Shown: piece after piece, positions 10,737 through 19,315 of the stretch
Layout of the letters: every line of letters begins with the position of its first letter
Position numbering within the stretch: position 1 is the stretch's first letter
Assembly: GCA_016185625.1 (NCBI GenBank)
Contig: JACPND010000018.1
Location: 1 to 54,809 of the forward strand
Source: Candidatus Woesearchaeota archaeon
GTDB taxonomy: Archaea > Nanobdellota > Nanobdellia > Woesearchaeales > GW2011-AR9
Reading direction: 5' to 3'
DNA: 54,809 nt
Position numbers and translations under genes: made by a program
The notes under the pieces: generated by a model
The model's database searches: none
Told to the model about the DNA's origin: nothing
What the model saw: the letters and a program-made list of their open reading frames with translations, nothing else

Positions 10737-11159
10737 ATGGGATGGTTTTTCAAAAAAAAGGTAGTACCAAAAGTGCCGATGCCTCCAGCGATGGGGGAAT
10801 CAGCCTTGCGGCTTCCGCCCAAATTTTCAAGTGAAAGAGTCATCGAGCCGGAGAAAGTCAAGGCGGCAGCCGGTCTTCCTGTAGAAAGGGAGATTGCATC
10901 ACCAGAGCTGTCTCTGCCGATGCCTCCTACACCAGGGGGAGGAACGATTCCTGATTCTATTTACGTTAAAGTGGAAGTTTATCAGCAGATTTTAGGAGAA
11001 GTGGATTCTCTCCGCAAGCAGTTGGGTTTGCTCACAGAAGCGGGTAAGGTTCTGGAGACGTCAGAATACAATGAAGAAGCGAATTTTACCAGGCTGCGGC
11101 GCGCGATGAAGATGCTTCACGACGATTTGCTGAAAATCGATAAAGTATTATTCAAATGA
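10737..11159 (+). CDS. Hypothetical coiled-coil protein, 140 aa
   Basis: C-terminal module IYVKVEVYQQILGEVDSLRKQLG shared with the next gene. Confidence 0.65.
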   Translation: MGWFFKKKVVPKVPMPPAMGESALRLPPKFSSERVIEPEKVKAAAGLPVEREIASPELSLPMPPTPGGGTIPDSIYVKVEVYQQILGEVDSLRKQLGLLTEAGKVLETSEYNEEANFTRLRRAMKMLHDDLLKIDKVLFK

Positions 11160-11162
11160 GGG

Positions 11163-11396
11163 ATGACCATGGAACGAATGCCGGTATTTGTAAAAGTTGA
11201 AGAATATGCCCACGTTCTGGCGATTGTGAAGAACATTCGCAAGAAGCTGGAGGAAGCAAAAGTGACCTTGACCAGGATCAATGAGCTGAAGAACGAAGAA
11301 GACCATCAGCTGGAAGTCTGGCACAATAATGTTGCTGAGATTGAGAAGAAAATAGATTTTGTCGACCATAGCCTGAGTGAACCAGAGCAGTTTTAA
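11163..11396 (+). CDS. Hypothetical coiled-coil protein, 77 aa, paralogous to C-terminal half of upstream gene
   Basis: VFVKVEEYAHVLAIVKNIRKKLEE. Confidence 0.6.
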   Translation: MTMERMPVFVKVEEYAHVLAIVKNIRKKLEEAKVTLTRINELKNEEDHQLEVWHNNVAEIEKKIDFVDHSLSEPEQF

Positions 11397-11397
11397 G

Positions 11398-11868
11398 ATG
11401 GCGAAGAAAAAAGCGGTGAAGAAAAAAGTAAGGGTCATAGTTACACCAGCTCTGCCAGCAAGGGAGCGGATGGTGCATTATACAGTAGCGCTTGCTGATC
11501 CCAAGATGGTCCGTAAGGATGTGCTGGAAGCGCTTCGGGAGATCATCATTTTCATGCAGGGATATGAGACCTTTCGCAAGATTCAGGAAGAGAAAGTAAC
11601 GACGTTCCAGCAGCTGCGAACCAAAATAAGGGAGTTAAATTCTTTGATTGAGAACCGGCTGAGGAAGCAGCTGCCGAAGGGTAAACTTAAGCCAGATGCA
11701 GCCAAGCAGGAGCATCCATCGATGCCGCATATGGAACAGCCAAGAGTAGAAAAAGAAGAATTGCCTGTGGCCGAAAAGGAAGAAGAAGGACAAGGGCCCT
11801 ACGAATTAGATGCCTTGGAGAAGCAGTTGCAGGACGTGGAGCAGCAGCTGAAGAATTTTGGGAGTTAA
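11398..11868 (+). CDS. Hypothetical coiled-coil protein
   Basis: Start chosen at MAKKKAVKKK; contiguous with the two upstream genes. Confidence 0.6.
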   Translation: MAKKKAVKKKVRVIVTPALPARERMVHYTVALADPKMVRKDVLEALREIIIFMQGYETFRKIQEEKVTTFQQLRTKIRELNSLIENRLRKQLPKGKLKPDAAKQEHPSMPHMEQPRVEKEELPVAEKEEEGQGPYELDALEKQLQDVEQQLKNFGS

Positions 11869-11902
11869 TTTTATAAAAGAACAGTTACTTTTTCTTTTCG
11901 AT

Positions 11903-12058
11903 GTGGGCGTGCCGGAGTGGCCAATGTGCTGTTGCACGGCTTAACGGGATAGACTCAAGGTACGGGGATGATGAGTGCTCGGTGGAGTGCTATGACTAAA
12001 CCCATATAAGTCATCTATTGGCTTAGTGCCTACGCAGGTTCGAATCCTGCCGCCCACA
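11903..12058 (+). tRNA. tRNA-Leu(CAA) with two introns (11925-11943 in D-loop; 11960-12012 at 37/38)
   Basis: Acceptor GTGGGCG/CGCCCAC; D-stem CCG/CGG once 19 nt removed; anticodon stem ATAGA/TCTAT, loop CTCAAG|A; T-arm GCAGG TTCGAAT CCTGC; class II variable arm; upstream TTTTATAAAAG. Confidence 0.9.
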
Positions 12059-12197
12059 TTTATTATGTTTAATAGGGGCTGATCGTGGCAAACTGCCCTT
12101 ATGCGCGGTGACTACACCTACTTTTCCGTTGCTTGGAAAAGGGTGGGAAACTCATACAAAATAAAAACTGTGTATCTCAATAAATAGGTGGTGTACC

Positions 12198-12530
12198 ATG
12201 AAATGTGATGAATGTGGAAAAGGCATGTTACGTGAAAGTAAAGTAGATTATATCCTGCTGGGACAAAATTTAGGTAAATTTGATGCTTTAGTATGCGACC
12301 ATTGCCAAGAAACCATTTTTCTAGGTGAAACTTTAGATCTTATTGAACAAAAAGCAAAAGAGAAAGACCTCTGGGGCATTGCGGCAAAAACGCGCATCGG
12401 AACTTCGGGAAATGCTCTGGATGTGAAGTTACCAAAGCAAATCGTGAATTTCTTGCATCTGAAGAAAGGGCAGGAAGTGTTGATCGAACCTATCGATCAG
12501 AAAAAATTCCAGGTGGCCATCATGGGGTGA
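12198..12530 (+). CDS. Zinc-finger (YgiT-like) + AbrB-like DNA-binding protein (antitoxin-type)
   Basis: MKCDECGKGML...ALVCDHCQETIFLGE...ALDVKLPKQIVNFLHLKKGQEVLIEPI. Confidence 0.75.
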   Translation: MKCDECGKGMLRESKVDYILLGQNLGKFDALVCDHCQETIFLGETLDLIEQKAKEKDLWGIAAKTRIGTSGNALDVKLPKQIVNFLHLKKGQEVLIEPIDQKKFQVAIMG

Positions 12531-12562
12531 AAGCCCGACCGTCCGCATTTTTTAAAAAAAAT

Positions 12563-12652
12563 TACCTCCTGAAAGCCGCAATACTTTGGACTGGCGGAAA
12601 AGATTCCTACTTAGCGTTAATGTATGCTCAAAGACAGCATAATGGGGATTAG
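12563..12652 (+). pseudogene. N-type ATP pyrophosphatase (PP-loop) N-terminal remnant
   Basis: YLLKAAILWTGGKDSYLALMYAQRQHNGD*. Confidence 0.6.
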
Positions 12653-12816
12653 GAAGAACGTCTCTTCAAAAAAAATGTGCAGGTTCATAATCAGTTTAGA
12701 CTTTTAACTTTAATATATTCAGTTCTGGTTCCTAAGAATAGGTTAATCTTTATCCTGACTACCAGAAATTTGAATACTCCAACACCTTTTTAAATCATGA
12801 CCCTTTTCTTTCCCCC

Positions 12817-14154
12817 ATGCCTATCGAAATCTGCACCATCGGTGGATATTCTTCCACCAGCGGGAATTCTACCGCTATTAAAGTCGGTGAGGAAGTGGTC
12901 GTCTTGGACATGGGACTGCACATGGAGAATTATACTCGATATACTGAAGATGAGGATGTAAGCGCCTTGCAGTATGACGAATTGCTGAAAGTCAAAGCCG
13001 TTCCTGATTATCGCTTCATTTCCGACTGGAAGAGCAAAGTTATCGGCATTGTGCCAAGCCATGGCCATCTGGACCATGCCGGAGCGGTTCCTTTTTGTGC
13101 GTCGCAGTTTCCCAAAGCGCCCATCGTCTGCACTCCGTATACCACAGAAGTCCTAAAGAGCATTCTTGCCGACGATAGAATTCATCTGCCCAATAAAATC
13201 GTGTCCGTAAATCTCAATTCTTCATACAAGCTGTCTAAAAATATCAAGGTGGAATTCATCTACGTCACCCATTCTATCCCTCACGCCTCTCTGGTGGTGC
13301 TGCACACGCCGCAGGGTAAAATCGTCTATGCCAATGATTACAAGTTTGATAAAAGTCCCACGCTGGGGCAGCCGCCTAATTTTGAGCGCTTGAAGCAGCT
13401 GGGCAAAGAAGGGGTAGCCGTCATGATTGTTGAATGCCTGTATGCCCATGAACACAAAAAAACGCCGTCTGAATCGGTGGCCAAAGAAATGCTCAAGGAT
13501 GTGATGCTCGGTGTACATACCGAAGGCAAAGGCATGATCGTGACGACGTTTTCATCCCATTTGGCCCGATTAAAAAGCATCATCGAATTAGGCAGGAAAT
13601 TGCACCGCGAGGTCATTTTTCTCGGCAGATCCCTCGCCAAGTACGTCGAAGCGGGCGAAAAGATCCAATTGATAAATTTCCAAGGCGACATTACCTTAGA
13701 GAAGCATCGCGACAAAGTGGAAAAAGCCTTGCGCCGGGTGATGAAGACGGGAAAAGAGAAGTATCTGCTCGTGGTAACTGGCCATCAGGGCGAGCCAAAA
13801 GCCTTATTATCCAGATTGGCACGTCGGGAATTACCCTGGGAGTTTGACAAAGGCGATGTGGTTATCTTTAGCTGCTCAATCATTCCAGTGGAATTGAATC
13901 GCCTGAATAGGGAGAAATTAGAACACGAGCTGACGGCGCAGGGAGTGCGCATTTTTCGGGACATTCACGTCTCGGGACACGCTTCGCGCGAGGACCATCG
14001 CGATCTTATAGAATTTCTCCAGCCAGGGCACATTATTCCGGGGCATGCCGCCTCCGAAAAGCAGAGTTTTATCGCTTCTTTAGCGGAAGAGATGGGTTTT
14101 AAGTCAAAAAAGCAGATACATCTGATGGAAGATGGAAAAAGGCTAGTTTTGTGA
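12817..14154 (+). CDS. Archaeal RNase J-like metallo-beta-lactamase/beta-CASP ribonuclease
   Basis: GIVPSHGHLDHAGAVPF, VTHSIPHASLV, HVSGHASREDHRDLIEFLQPGHIIPGHA. Confidence 0.93.
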   Translation: MPIEICTIGGYSSTSGNSTAIKVGEEVVVLDMGLHMENYTRYTEDEDVSALQYDELLKVKAVPDYRFISDWKSKVIGIVPSHGHLDHAGAVPFCASQFPKAPIVCTPYTTEVLKSILADDRIHLPNKIVSVNLNSSYKLSKNIKVEFIYVTHSIPHASLVVLHTPQGKIVYANDYKFDKSPTLGQPPNFERLKQLGKEGVAVMIVECLYAHEHKKTPSESVAKEMLKDVMLGVHTEGKGMIVTTFSSHLARLKSIIELGRKLHREVIFLGRSLAKYVEAGEKIQLINFQGDITLEKHRDKVEKALRRVMKTGKEKYLLVVTGHQGEPKALLSRLARRELPWEFDKGDVVIFSCSIIPVELNRLNREKLEHELTAQGVRIFRDIHVSGHASREDHRDLIEFLQPGHIIPGHAASEKQSFIASLAEEMGFKSKKQIHLMEDGKRLVL

Positions 14155-14628
14155 CTGTTCTTGACAATATTTTTTAACGTCGGAAAAGATCCCTCGTGTT
14201 TCCAAAATCCTGGCAAATGTTTCCCGACCGAGATAAAGTCCCGGTCTTTTGGTCAGGATTCGGCCCGAAGAATGAGATTGTAAGTCGTCACGAAGAACAT
14301 TCAAGACTTTGACCCCAGCCAATTCTAGTACAGCAATACAATCCTCAAGGCTGTAATATACTCCCGTTTCTTCTATCGGCAACGGTTTTCGAGCTTTTGT
14401 CCTGATAGCTACTGGCTGGAATGCTTCATAATTTTTGGCCAAATAGTCATAGAGTATTTTTCTTGCCGAAAATGTTCTTTGCCTTTGAGATGAGGAAGAT
14501 GAGCCCTCAGGCAGATTAAACGAGGAACCATAGGTGAAGCCAACATCCATGAATACCTGCAGATGATTGCCTCTTTTTAAAGCTTGCGAAGCATGGTGCC
14601 GTTGAAAAGTTCTGTAGCCGCTCGCCAA
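14143..14628 (-). CDS. Hypothetical protein; predicted N-terminus encoded by a MITE-like element
   Basis: ORF overlaps TIR at 14602-14614. Confidence 0.45.
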   Translation of the reverse strand: MASGYRTFQRHHASQALKRGNHLQVFMDVGFTYGSSFNLPEGSSSSSQRQRTFSARKILYDYLAKNYEAFQPVAIRTKARKPLPIEETGVYYSLEDCIAVLELAGVKVLNVLRDDLQSHSSGRILTKRPGLYLGRETFARILETRGIFSDVKKYCQEQSQN

Positions 14629-14693
14629 GTCGCTTTCTTACGAACATCTTTCGCTGCTCTGTGCTCGCACTATCTGACGGCAGAACTTTTCAA
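14602..14693. mobile_element. MITE-like inverted repeat element, 92 bp
   Basis: TTGAAAAGTTCTG (14602-14614) / CAGAACTTTTCAA (14681-14693). Confidence 0.6.
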
Positions 14694-14846
14694 TATGGCT
14701 GATAGCAGGTAAGAGAGTATATGTGCTAAATAACCGAACATTCTAGCTAATCTTTTTTATTTCTTTTCTTATTTCCATTCTTTTTATACCCTAGTCACAC
14801 TGATAGCCAAAAACGTGCTGTATAAAACTAGGGCAAACTCAGGTGA

Positions 14847-14993
14847 TCACTGTTCTAATCTTCCTATCGACTTCTTGGTGATTATTATACTGCAGCTGTG
14901 ATGTTCGTCGCAGAATTTCTCGCACTGCTCTGCTGCTTTCTTGTCTGAGTAGAGGAAATTGCAGTGTTCGCAAAGATAAAGTGTTTTGACCAT
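14847..14993 (-). CDS. Small Cys-rich zinc-finger-like protein, 48 aa
   Basis: MVKTLYLCEHCNFLYSDKKAAEQCEKFCDEHHSCSIIITKKSIGRLEQ. Confidence 0.65.
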   Translation of the reverse strand: MVKTLYLCEHCNFLYSDKKAAEQCEKFCDEHHSCSIIITKKSIGRLEQ

Positions 14994-15024
14994 TAGTTTG
15001 GCTTTTAACCCTAGCGGATTACTT

Positions 15025-15465
15025 TTACCCAATCGCGCAACCCGTAATCGCGCCCAGTGTCTCAAAGCTCTGCACTTTTTCATGCCATTGGCCATTGATA
15101 ACCCAAGTGGGGCGAGTGCGAATGCCGGAAAGCTGGCTTTCGTCTTTGTAATTGACGTACTTAAACGATTTTCCGAACATATTGGCTTGACCCTGCGTAT
15201 ATTGGCACCATTTAATTGCACCATACATTACCGCACCTTTATCAGTAAGGCATTTGGCAAAATCATCATATGAGCCGGGCGTAAGGAAATAATAACCAGC
15301 GTAACCAACTCCTCCGATAACAACGATGAGGCTGATTAACACCGCAAGAAGCCAAGTGCGTTTTTTCTTTTTAGCTTGCTGCTCCGCATGCTGCTGGAAC
15401 TGCTGCTCGCGCTGCTGCTGGTATTGCTGTTGCTGTTCCTGATGTTTTTGCTGGTTAAATTGCAT
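15025..15465 (-). CDS. Membrane-anchored thioredoxin-like protein (single Cys at active site)
   Basis: TM LLAVLISLIVVIGGVGYAGYYFL; FAKCLTDKGAVMYGAIKWCQYTQGQ ... TRPTWVINGQW. Confidence 0.75.
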   Translation of the reverse strand: MQFNQQKHQEQQQQYQQQREQQFQQHAEQQAKKKKRTWLLAVLISLIVVIGGVGYAGYYFLTPGSYDDFAKCLTDKGAVMYGAIKWCQYTQGQANMFGKSFKYVNYKDESQLSGIRTRPTWVINGQWHEKVQSFETLGAITGCAIG

Positions 15466-15477
15466 GTTTAACGTTGC

Positions 15478-15621
15478 CTAACCGCAGCCGCCGCCGATCG
15501 GTCCGCTTGGCGGAGGAGCACTATAGCCGCCGGTTGTTCCACAGCCGGCTATCACCAGAACAGCCAGCATTAACACGACCATCAAAATTTGGTACTTATG
15601 GGTTATAATCCAGTTTTTCAT
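15478..15621 (-). CDS. Small lipoprotein, 47 aa
   Basis: MKNWIITHKYQILMVVLMLAVLVIAGCGTTGGYSAPPPSGPIGGGCG*; not in the ORF track. Confidence 0.65.
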   Translation of the reverse strand: MKNWIITHKYQILMVVLMLAVLVIAGCGTTGGYSAPPPSGPIGGGCG

Positions 15622-15741
15622 GACGCACCTCGAAATGTTTTAGGTATTGGAAGTGGCAGTGGTATATTAATTTTATGACTTTCCCCATTCTTTCCCTATT
15701 TTTGGAAATAGTTTTTAAATGAGAATAAAAATAAGAGACTT

Positions 15742-16479
15742 ATGAAAGAACCCTGTGACACCTGCGATCGAACACCTGTCCCGCAAAGAATACAAGAATT
15801 TGTTTCAGATAGAGCCAAATTCCATCTCGAATGGCAGATGCTGCAGTATATGGGATTGACCTTCCTCCTGCTTTTACTTCTGGCAGCCGTTCTCTATGTA
15901 GCCGTATGGAAAGACCTGCCGAGGTTCTGGACGAAACAGGGCATCTGGATACTTTATCTCATTATCACTGTTGTCTTTACTGGCGGAGCGATCTGGCATC
16001 TGAAAGCCTACCGCGCGAAGATTGATTCCATGACCGGCATGATGATCGGGATGACTGTCGGCATGCAGACGGGCATGATGTTGAGCGTGATTATCGGCTC
16101 GACCAATGGGATGTTCATGGGCGGCTTGTTGGGAATGGTATTTGCCGTGGCGATGGGCGTCTATACTGGGAAATGTTGTGGGATCATGGGCATTCTACAG
16201 GGAGCGATGGCTGGCGTGATGGGCGGCACGATGGGCCCGATGATTGCCTTGATGATGCGAAATGATCATATTTTGTGGTTCATGCCGCCGTTTATGATTA
16301 TCAATGTGCTTATTTTATTGGGAATGTCCTACATGTTATATGAAGAAGTGGTGGAGAAAACGGAAAAGATAGAAAAAACGCCGATGGATTTTGGGACTTT
16401 TTTTTCATATTGTTTGATCGTCACGATAGTGTTTGGACTCGTGATTTCATTTGGCTACAAATCGGCCTTTGTGGCTTAG
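15742..16479 (+). CDS. Met/Gly-rich multi-pass membrane protein
   Basis: MTGMMIGMTVGMQTGMMLSVIIGSTNGMFMGGLLGMVFAVAMG...GVMGGTMGPMIALMM. Confidence 0.75.
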   Translation: MKEPCDTCDRTPVPQRIQEFVSDRAKFHLEWQMLQYMGLTFLLLLLLAAVLYVAVWKDLPRFWTKQGIWILYLIITVVFTGGAIWHLKAYRAKIDSMTGMMIGMTVGMQTGMMLSVIIGSTNGMFMGGLLGMVFAVAMGVYTGKCCGIMGILQGAMAGVMGGTMGPMIALMMRNDHILWFMPPFMIINVLILLGMSYMLYEEVVEKTEKIEKTPMDFGTFFSYCLIVTIVFGLVISFGYKSAFVA

Positions 16480-16488
16480 GAGGGAAAC

Positions 16489-16920
16489 ATGAACAAAATT
16501 AAGATTATGGGAGTGGTAGTGGTCATTGGTATTTTGGCCTTTGCTGGATGGAGTTGGCTGTCACAGGATAAGCAGCAGGCCTTCGATCGGGAAAAAATTC
16601 TTGCGGCGTCGAATGCCGCAGCAGTAGTGCAATTGCCGGAAGATTATGATACTGAAGACGTACAGGTACGGCATTTGAGCTGGGGAAAATTAAATTATTA
16701 TCCGGAGATGATTACCGTGAAGGCAGGGAAGAAAGTGCAATTGGTGGGAGATTTAGAACGATTGCAGGGCTGTTTCAGGTCATTGACGATTCCAGATCTA
16801 AAGGTGAATGGGCAATTCGCTGAAGGAAAAGAAACAGTTGAATTCACGCCGACGCAGAAAGGAACGTTTGGCTTCGGCTGCTCGATGGGAATGGGGAATG
16901 GAAGGCTGGTGGTGGGATAA
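16489..16920 (+). CDS. Cupredoxin-like protein, membrane anchored
   Basis: YYPEMITVKAGKKVQLVGDLERLQGCFRSLTIPDLKVNGQ...FTPTQKGTFGFGCSMGMGNGRLVVG. Confidence 0.8.
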   Translation: MNKIKIMGVVVVIGILAFAGWSWLSQDKQQAFDREKILAASNAAAVVQLPEDYDTEDVQVRHLSWGKLNYYPEMITVKAGKKVQLVGDLERLQGCFRSLTIPDLKVNGQFAEGKETVEFTPTQKGTFGFGCSMGMGNGRLVVG

Positions 16921-16921
16921 G

Positions 16922-17326
16922 ATGCGAAGTACTATAAACGGCGTGGGGATTGGTTTTGGCGTAACCGGAGCGCTATTTGTTGTTTTGGGAGGCGTTACCG
17001 GTATCCTTCCAAATCCGCTATTTATCAGAATGACTGCAATACAATGGCATGATTATTTATTCTTACTTTTGACATCCGTATTAAGTGGAATTTACTGTGG
17101 TGTGTGGTATCATAAAAAAAAGACAAGAAGAGCATGTAATTATGTTGCTACAGGGGGAGTGTTTGGAGGTCTTTTTTCTTTTGGATGTGCGGTTTGTAAT
17201 AAACTGTTGGTATTATTGCTAGGAGTGAGCGGAGTTATGACCTACTTTATGCCATTCCAACCTTTTCTGGGGATGACGAGTGTTGGTCTGCTTAGTTACG
17301 GAATCTATAAACAGGTGAAAGGGTGA
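16922..17326 (+). CDS. 4-TM membrane protein with intramembrane CxxC (family member 1)
   Basis: GGVFGGLFSFGCAVCNKLLVLLLGVSGV. Confidence 0.7.
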   Translation: MRSTINGVGIGFGVTGALFVVLGGVTGILPNPLFIRMTAIQWHDYLFLLLTSVLSGIYCGVWYHKKKTRRACNYVATGGVFGGLFSFGCAVCNKLLVLLLGVSGVMTYFMPFQPFLGMTSVGLLSYGIYKQVKG

Positions 17327-17760
17327 GATTTCAAAAAAGTATTATTGTGCTCCTTTTGCTTATCATTATTGGGTGTGCCTCCAACATAGAGAAAAATGGT
17401 TCTTTGACACCTGCGACAGTAGTTGAGTTGTATTTCAAAGCCTGGAACCTACAAGACTATGAAACAATGTATAGATTAATTTCTGATGGATTTAAAACAA
17501 TAGAGCCCAGCGCAAAGACAATTGATGATTTTACGACGTATGCGAAGGCGCAGGGAATTACGACAGTGAAAATTGATTCAATCCAAGAGAAGAGTAATGA
17601 TGGTATTACTGCTGGTGTTTATTATAAAGTTAGATTTGTGACTCAAAACAAAGAGGTTCCATTTGAGGGTACATTTACCTTGAAATATAGAGCAAATGAT
17701 GGTGTTCCTGGATGGAAACTAATCCACCCTTATGGAACAAACGTTGATCTGTCTCCTTAA
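17323..17760 (+). CDS. Lipoprotein, NTF2-like fold
   Basis: GTG start overlapping upstream TGA; LLLLIIIGCASN lipobox; TPATVVELYFKAWNLQDYETMYRLIS. Confidence 0.7.
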   Translation: MRFQKSIIVLLLLIIIGCASNIEKNGSLTPATVVELYFKAWNLQDYETMYRLISDGFKTIEPSAKTIDDFTTYAKAQGITTVKIDSIQEKSNDGITAGVYYKVRFVTQNKEVPFEGTFTLKYRANDGVPGWKLIHPYGTNVDLSP

Positions 17761-17772
17761 ACATCTTTAACC

Positions 17773-18219
17773 ATGAAACAAATCATTCAAAAACCATATT
17801 GGTACTGGCTGTTGGGTATTTTTATAATCTATATTGGGTTAAACGTGTATATCAGTGAATTCTACATCACTGCTCAATACCTTTCGACGTATGCAAATCA
17901 GATCCATTGGGGAAAATTGATTCTGGGGATGGTATTTACGGTCGTTATTGGTGCGTTGGTGTCGGTCAATATGGTCAGCGGGTATATTCGCTGGAAAGAA
18001 CGGCAGCAGATTAAAAAGTCTGGTGCGCTGGCCTGTGCCGGCACGATTGGCGGCTTAGCAACCGGCGTGTGCAGTTCCTGTGTAACATCTGTATTTCCAT
18101 TGGTGCTGGGTTTGTTTGGAGTCAGTTTTTCGTGGGTCAGTTTGCCCTTTCAAGGGTTGGAAGTGCAGGTGTTGATGATTGGATTGCTCGCAGGGAGCCT
18201 GTGGTGGATGGGGAAGTGA
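17773..18219 (+). CDS. 4-TM membrane protein with intramembrane CxxC (family member 2)
   Basis: GTIGGLATGVCSSCVTSVFPLVLGLFGVSF. Confidence 0.7.
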   Translation: MKQIIQKPYWYWLLGIFIIYIGLNVYISEFYITAQYLSTYANQIHWGKLILGMVFTVVIGALVSVNMVSGYIRWKERQQIKKSGALACAGTIGGLATGVCSSCVTSVFPLVLGLFGVSFSWVSLPFQGLEVQVLMIGLLAGSLWWMGK

Positions 18220-18306
18220 ATGTACAATTAGACTACGACAATATGAAAGCGGGAATCTCATTACTGGGCGCATTTAAACCAAATTTATTGTAAGAGTACT
18301 TTAACC

Positions 18307-18618
18307 TTATCGCAAAGCATCGAGTTTCCCAACGAGCGCATCATGCACTTCTTTCTTCTTCCCGGTTGATAACGAAAACAGTATCTTTTCAATCATGGCT
18401 TGAGAAATAGTAAAAATATAATTGAGTTTTATAACGCTGTCTTTTATCGCCCCATCTTTCTTCAGTAAAGAAACACCTTTCATATCAGTGTTGCTGGTGA
18501 TTCCGGCAACAATGACATTGCCAAGTTCTTCAAACAGAACCAGAGCAGGCCGTTTCTTTACCTCGAACGTATCAGCAAATTGGATCTCTGCAAGGACAAC
18601 ATCGCCGGATTTAAGCAC
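18307..18618 (-). CDS. MazF/PemK-like toxin
   Basis: MLKSGDVVLAEIQFADTFEVKKRPALVLFEE. Confidence 0.8.
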   Translation of the reverse strand: MLKSGDVVLAEIQFADTFEVKKRPALVLFEELGNVIVAGITSNTDMKGVSLLKKDGAIKDSVIKLNYIFTISQAMIEKILFSLSTGKKKEVHDALVGKLDALR

Positions 18619-18835
18619 GTTCCCAGGCCTCGTCTTCGGCGTTATCCCACAGCTCTTTCATCTTTGCCTGCTGGATTTTGTGCAAAAATTCATCATACTG
18701 ATTGCTTTTCTTCACCGTCTGGAAGATTTTTACCATGTGCCTGATCAACTCATTGTAGGTTTGCCGGGGATATTCCTGCGCCTCTTTGAGGGATTTAACC
18801 AATGATTTGTCTACTTGTATGGTTGTCGTGGTCAT
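18611..18835 (-). CDS. Antitoxin (RHH-like) of the MazF-like module
   Basis: MTTTTIQVDKSLVKSLKEAQEYPRQTYNELIRHMV; overlaps toxin start. Confidence 0.75.
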   Translation of the reverse strand: MTTTTIQVDKSLVKSLKEAQEYPRQTYNELIRHMVKIFQTVKKSNQYDEFLHKIQQAKMKELWDNAEDEAWERA

Positions 18836-18964
18836 TATATATCGCTTATAGATAGCTATAACAGGTTATGTATTTAAACCTTTCTATCTCTACTATTTCT
18901 CCGCCTTGCGCTTCGCTTCGACTCGGAGTGATTGATGATAAAATTCGTTCCACAACCTTTAAAT

Positions 18965-18984
18965 ATATGAACCATTTTTCATAT
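18965..18984. promoter_or_regulatory. Putative ArsR-family operator
   Basis: ATATGAA-ccattt-TTCATAT perfect 7-bp inverted repeat between TATA-like TTTAAATATA and the arsR-type ORF start. Confidence 0.6.
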
Positions 18985-19315
18985 GAAAATGGATTCATGT
19001 AAAACCTTGTCCGCACTTCCGCAAGCCTATAAATTATTCTTTAATACCTTAGCCAATGACAGCCGGTTAAAAATAATCAACATCCTCCGGAATAAATCAA
19101 AAAACGTCAGCGAGATCTGCAAAGCGGCCGGCTTCGAGCAGAGCCTGGTCTCCCACAACCTTAAAATACTGGAATATCATGGCATGGTCTTCATGGAGAA
19201 AAAAGGGAAATTCCGCTATTATACCGTCAACAAAAATACCATTCAGCCTTTGTTAGAACTCATCGATGCACACATGAAAAAATACTGCTGCAAAATTCTG
19301 GAGGGAACACGATGA
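18983..19315 (+). CDS. ArsR/SmtB-family repressor
   Basis: LFFNTLANDSRLKIINILRNKSKNVSEICKAAGFEQSLVSHNLKILEYHGMV; ATG at 18989 also plausible. Confidence 0.88.
   Translation: MKMDSCKTLSALPQAYKLFFNTLANDSRLKIINILRNKSKNVSEICKAAGFEQSLVSHNLKILEYHGMVFMEKKGKFRYYTVNKNTIQPLLELIDAHMKKYCCKILEGTR

Noticed and set aside
14847-15224. Full 125-aa minus ORF
   Set aside because: N-terminal part is out of frame with the overlapping thioredoxin-like gene; only the last 48 codons (14847-14993) look real
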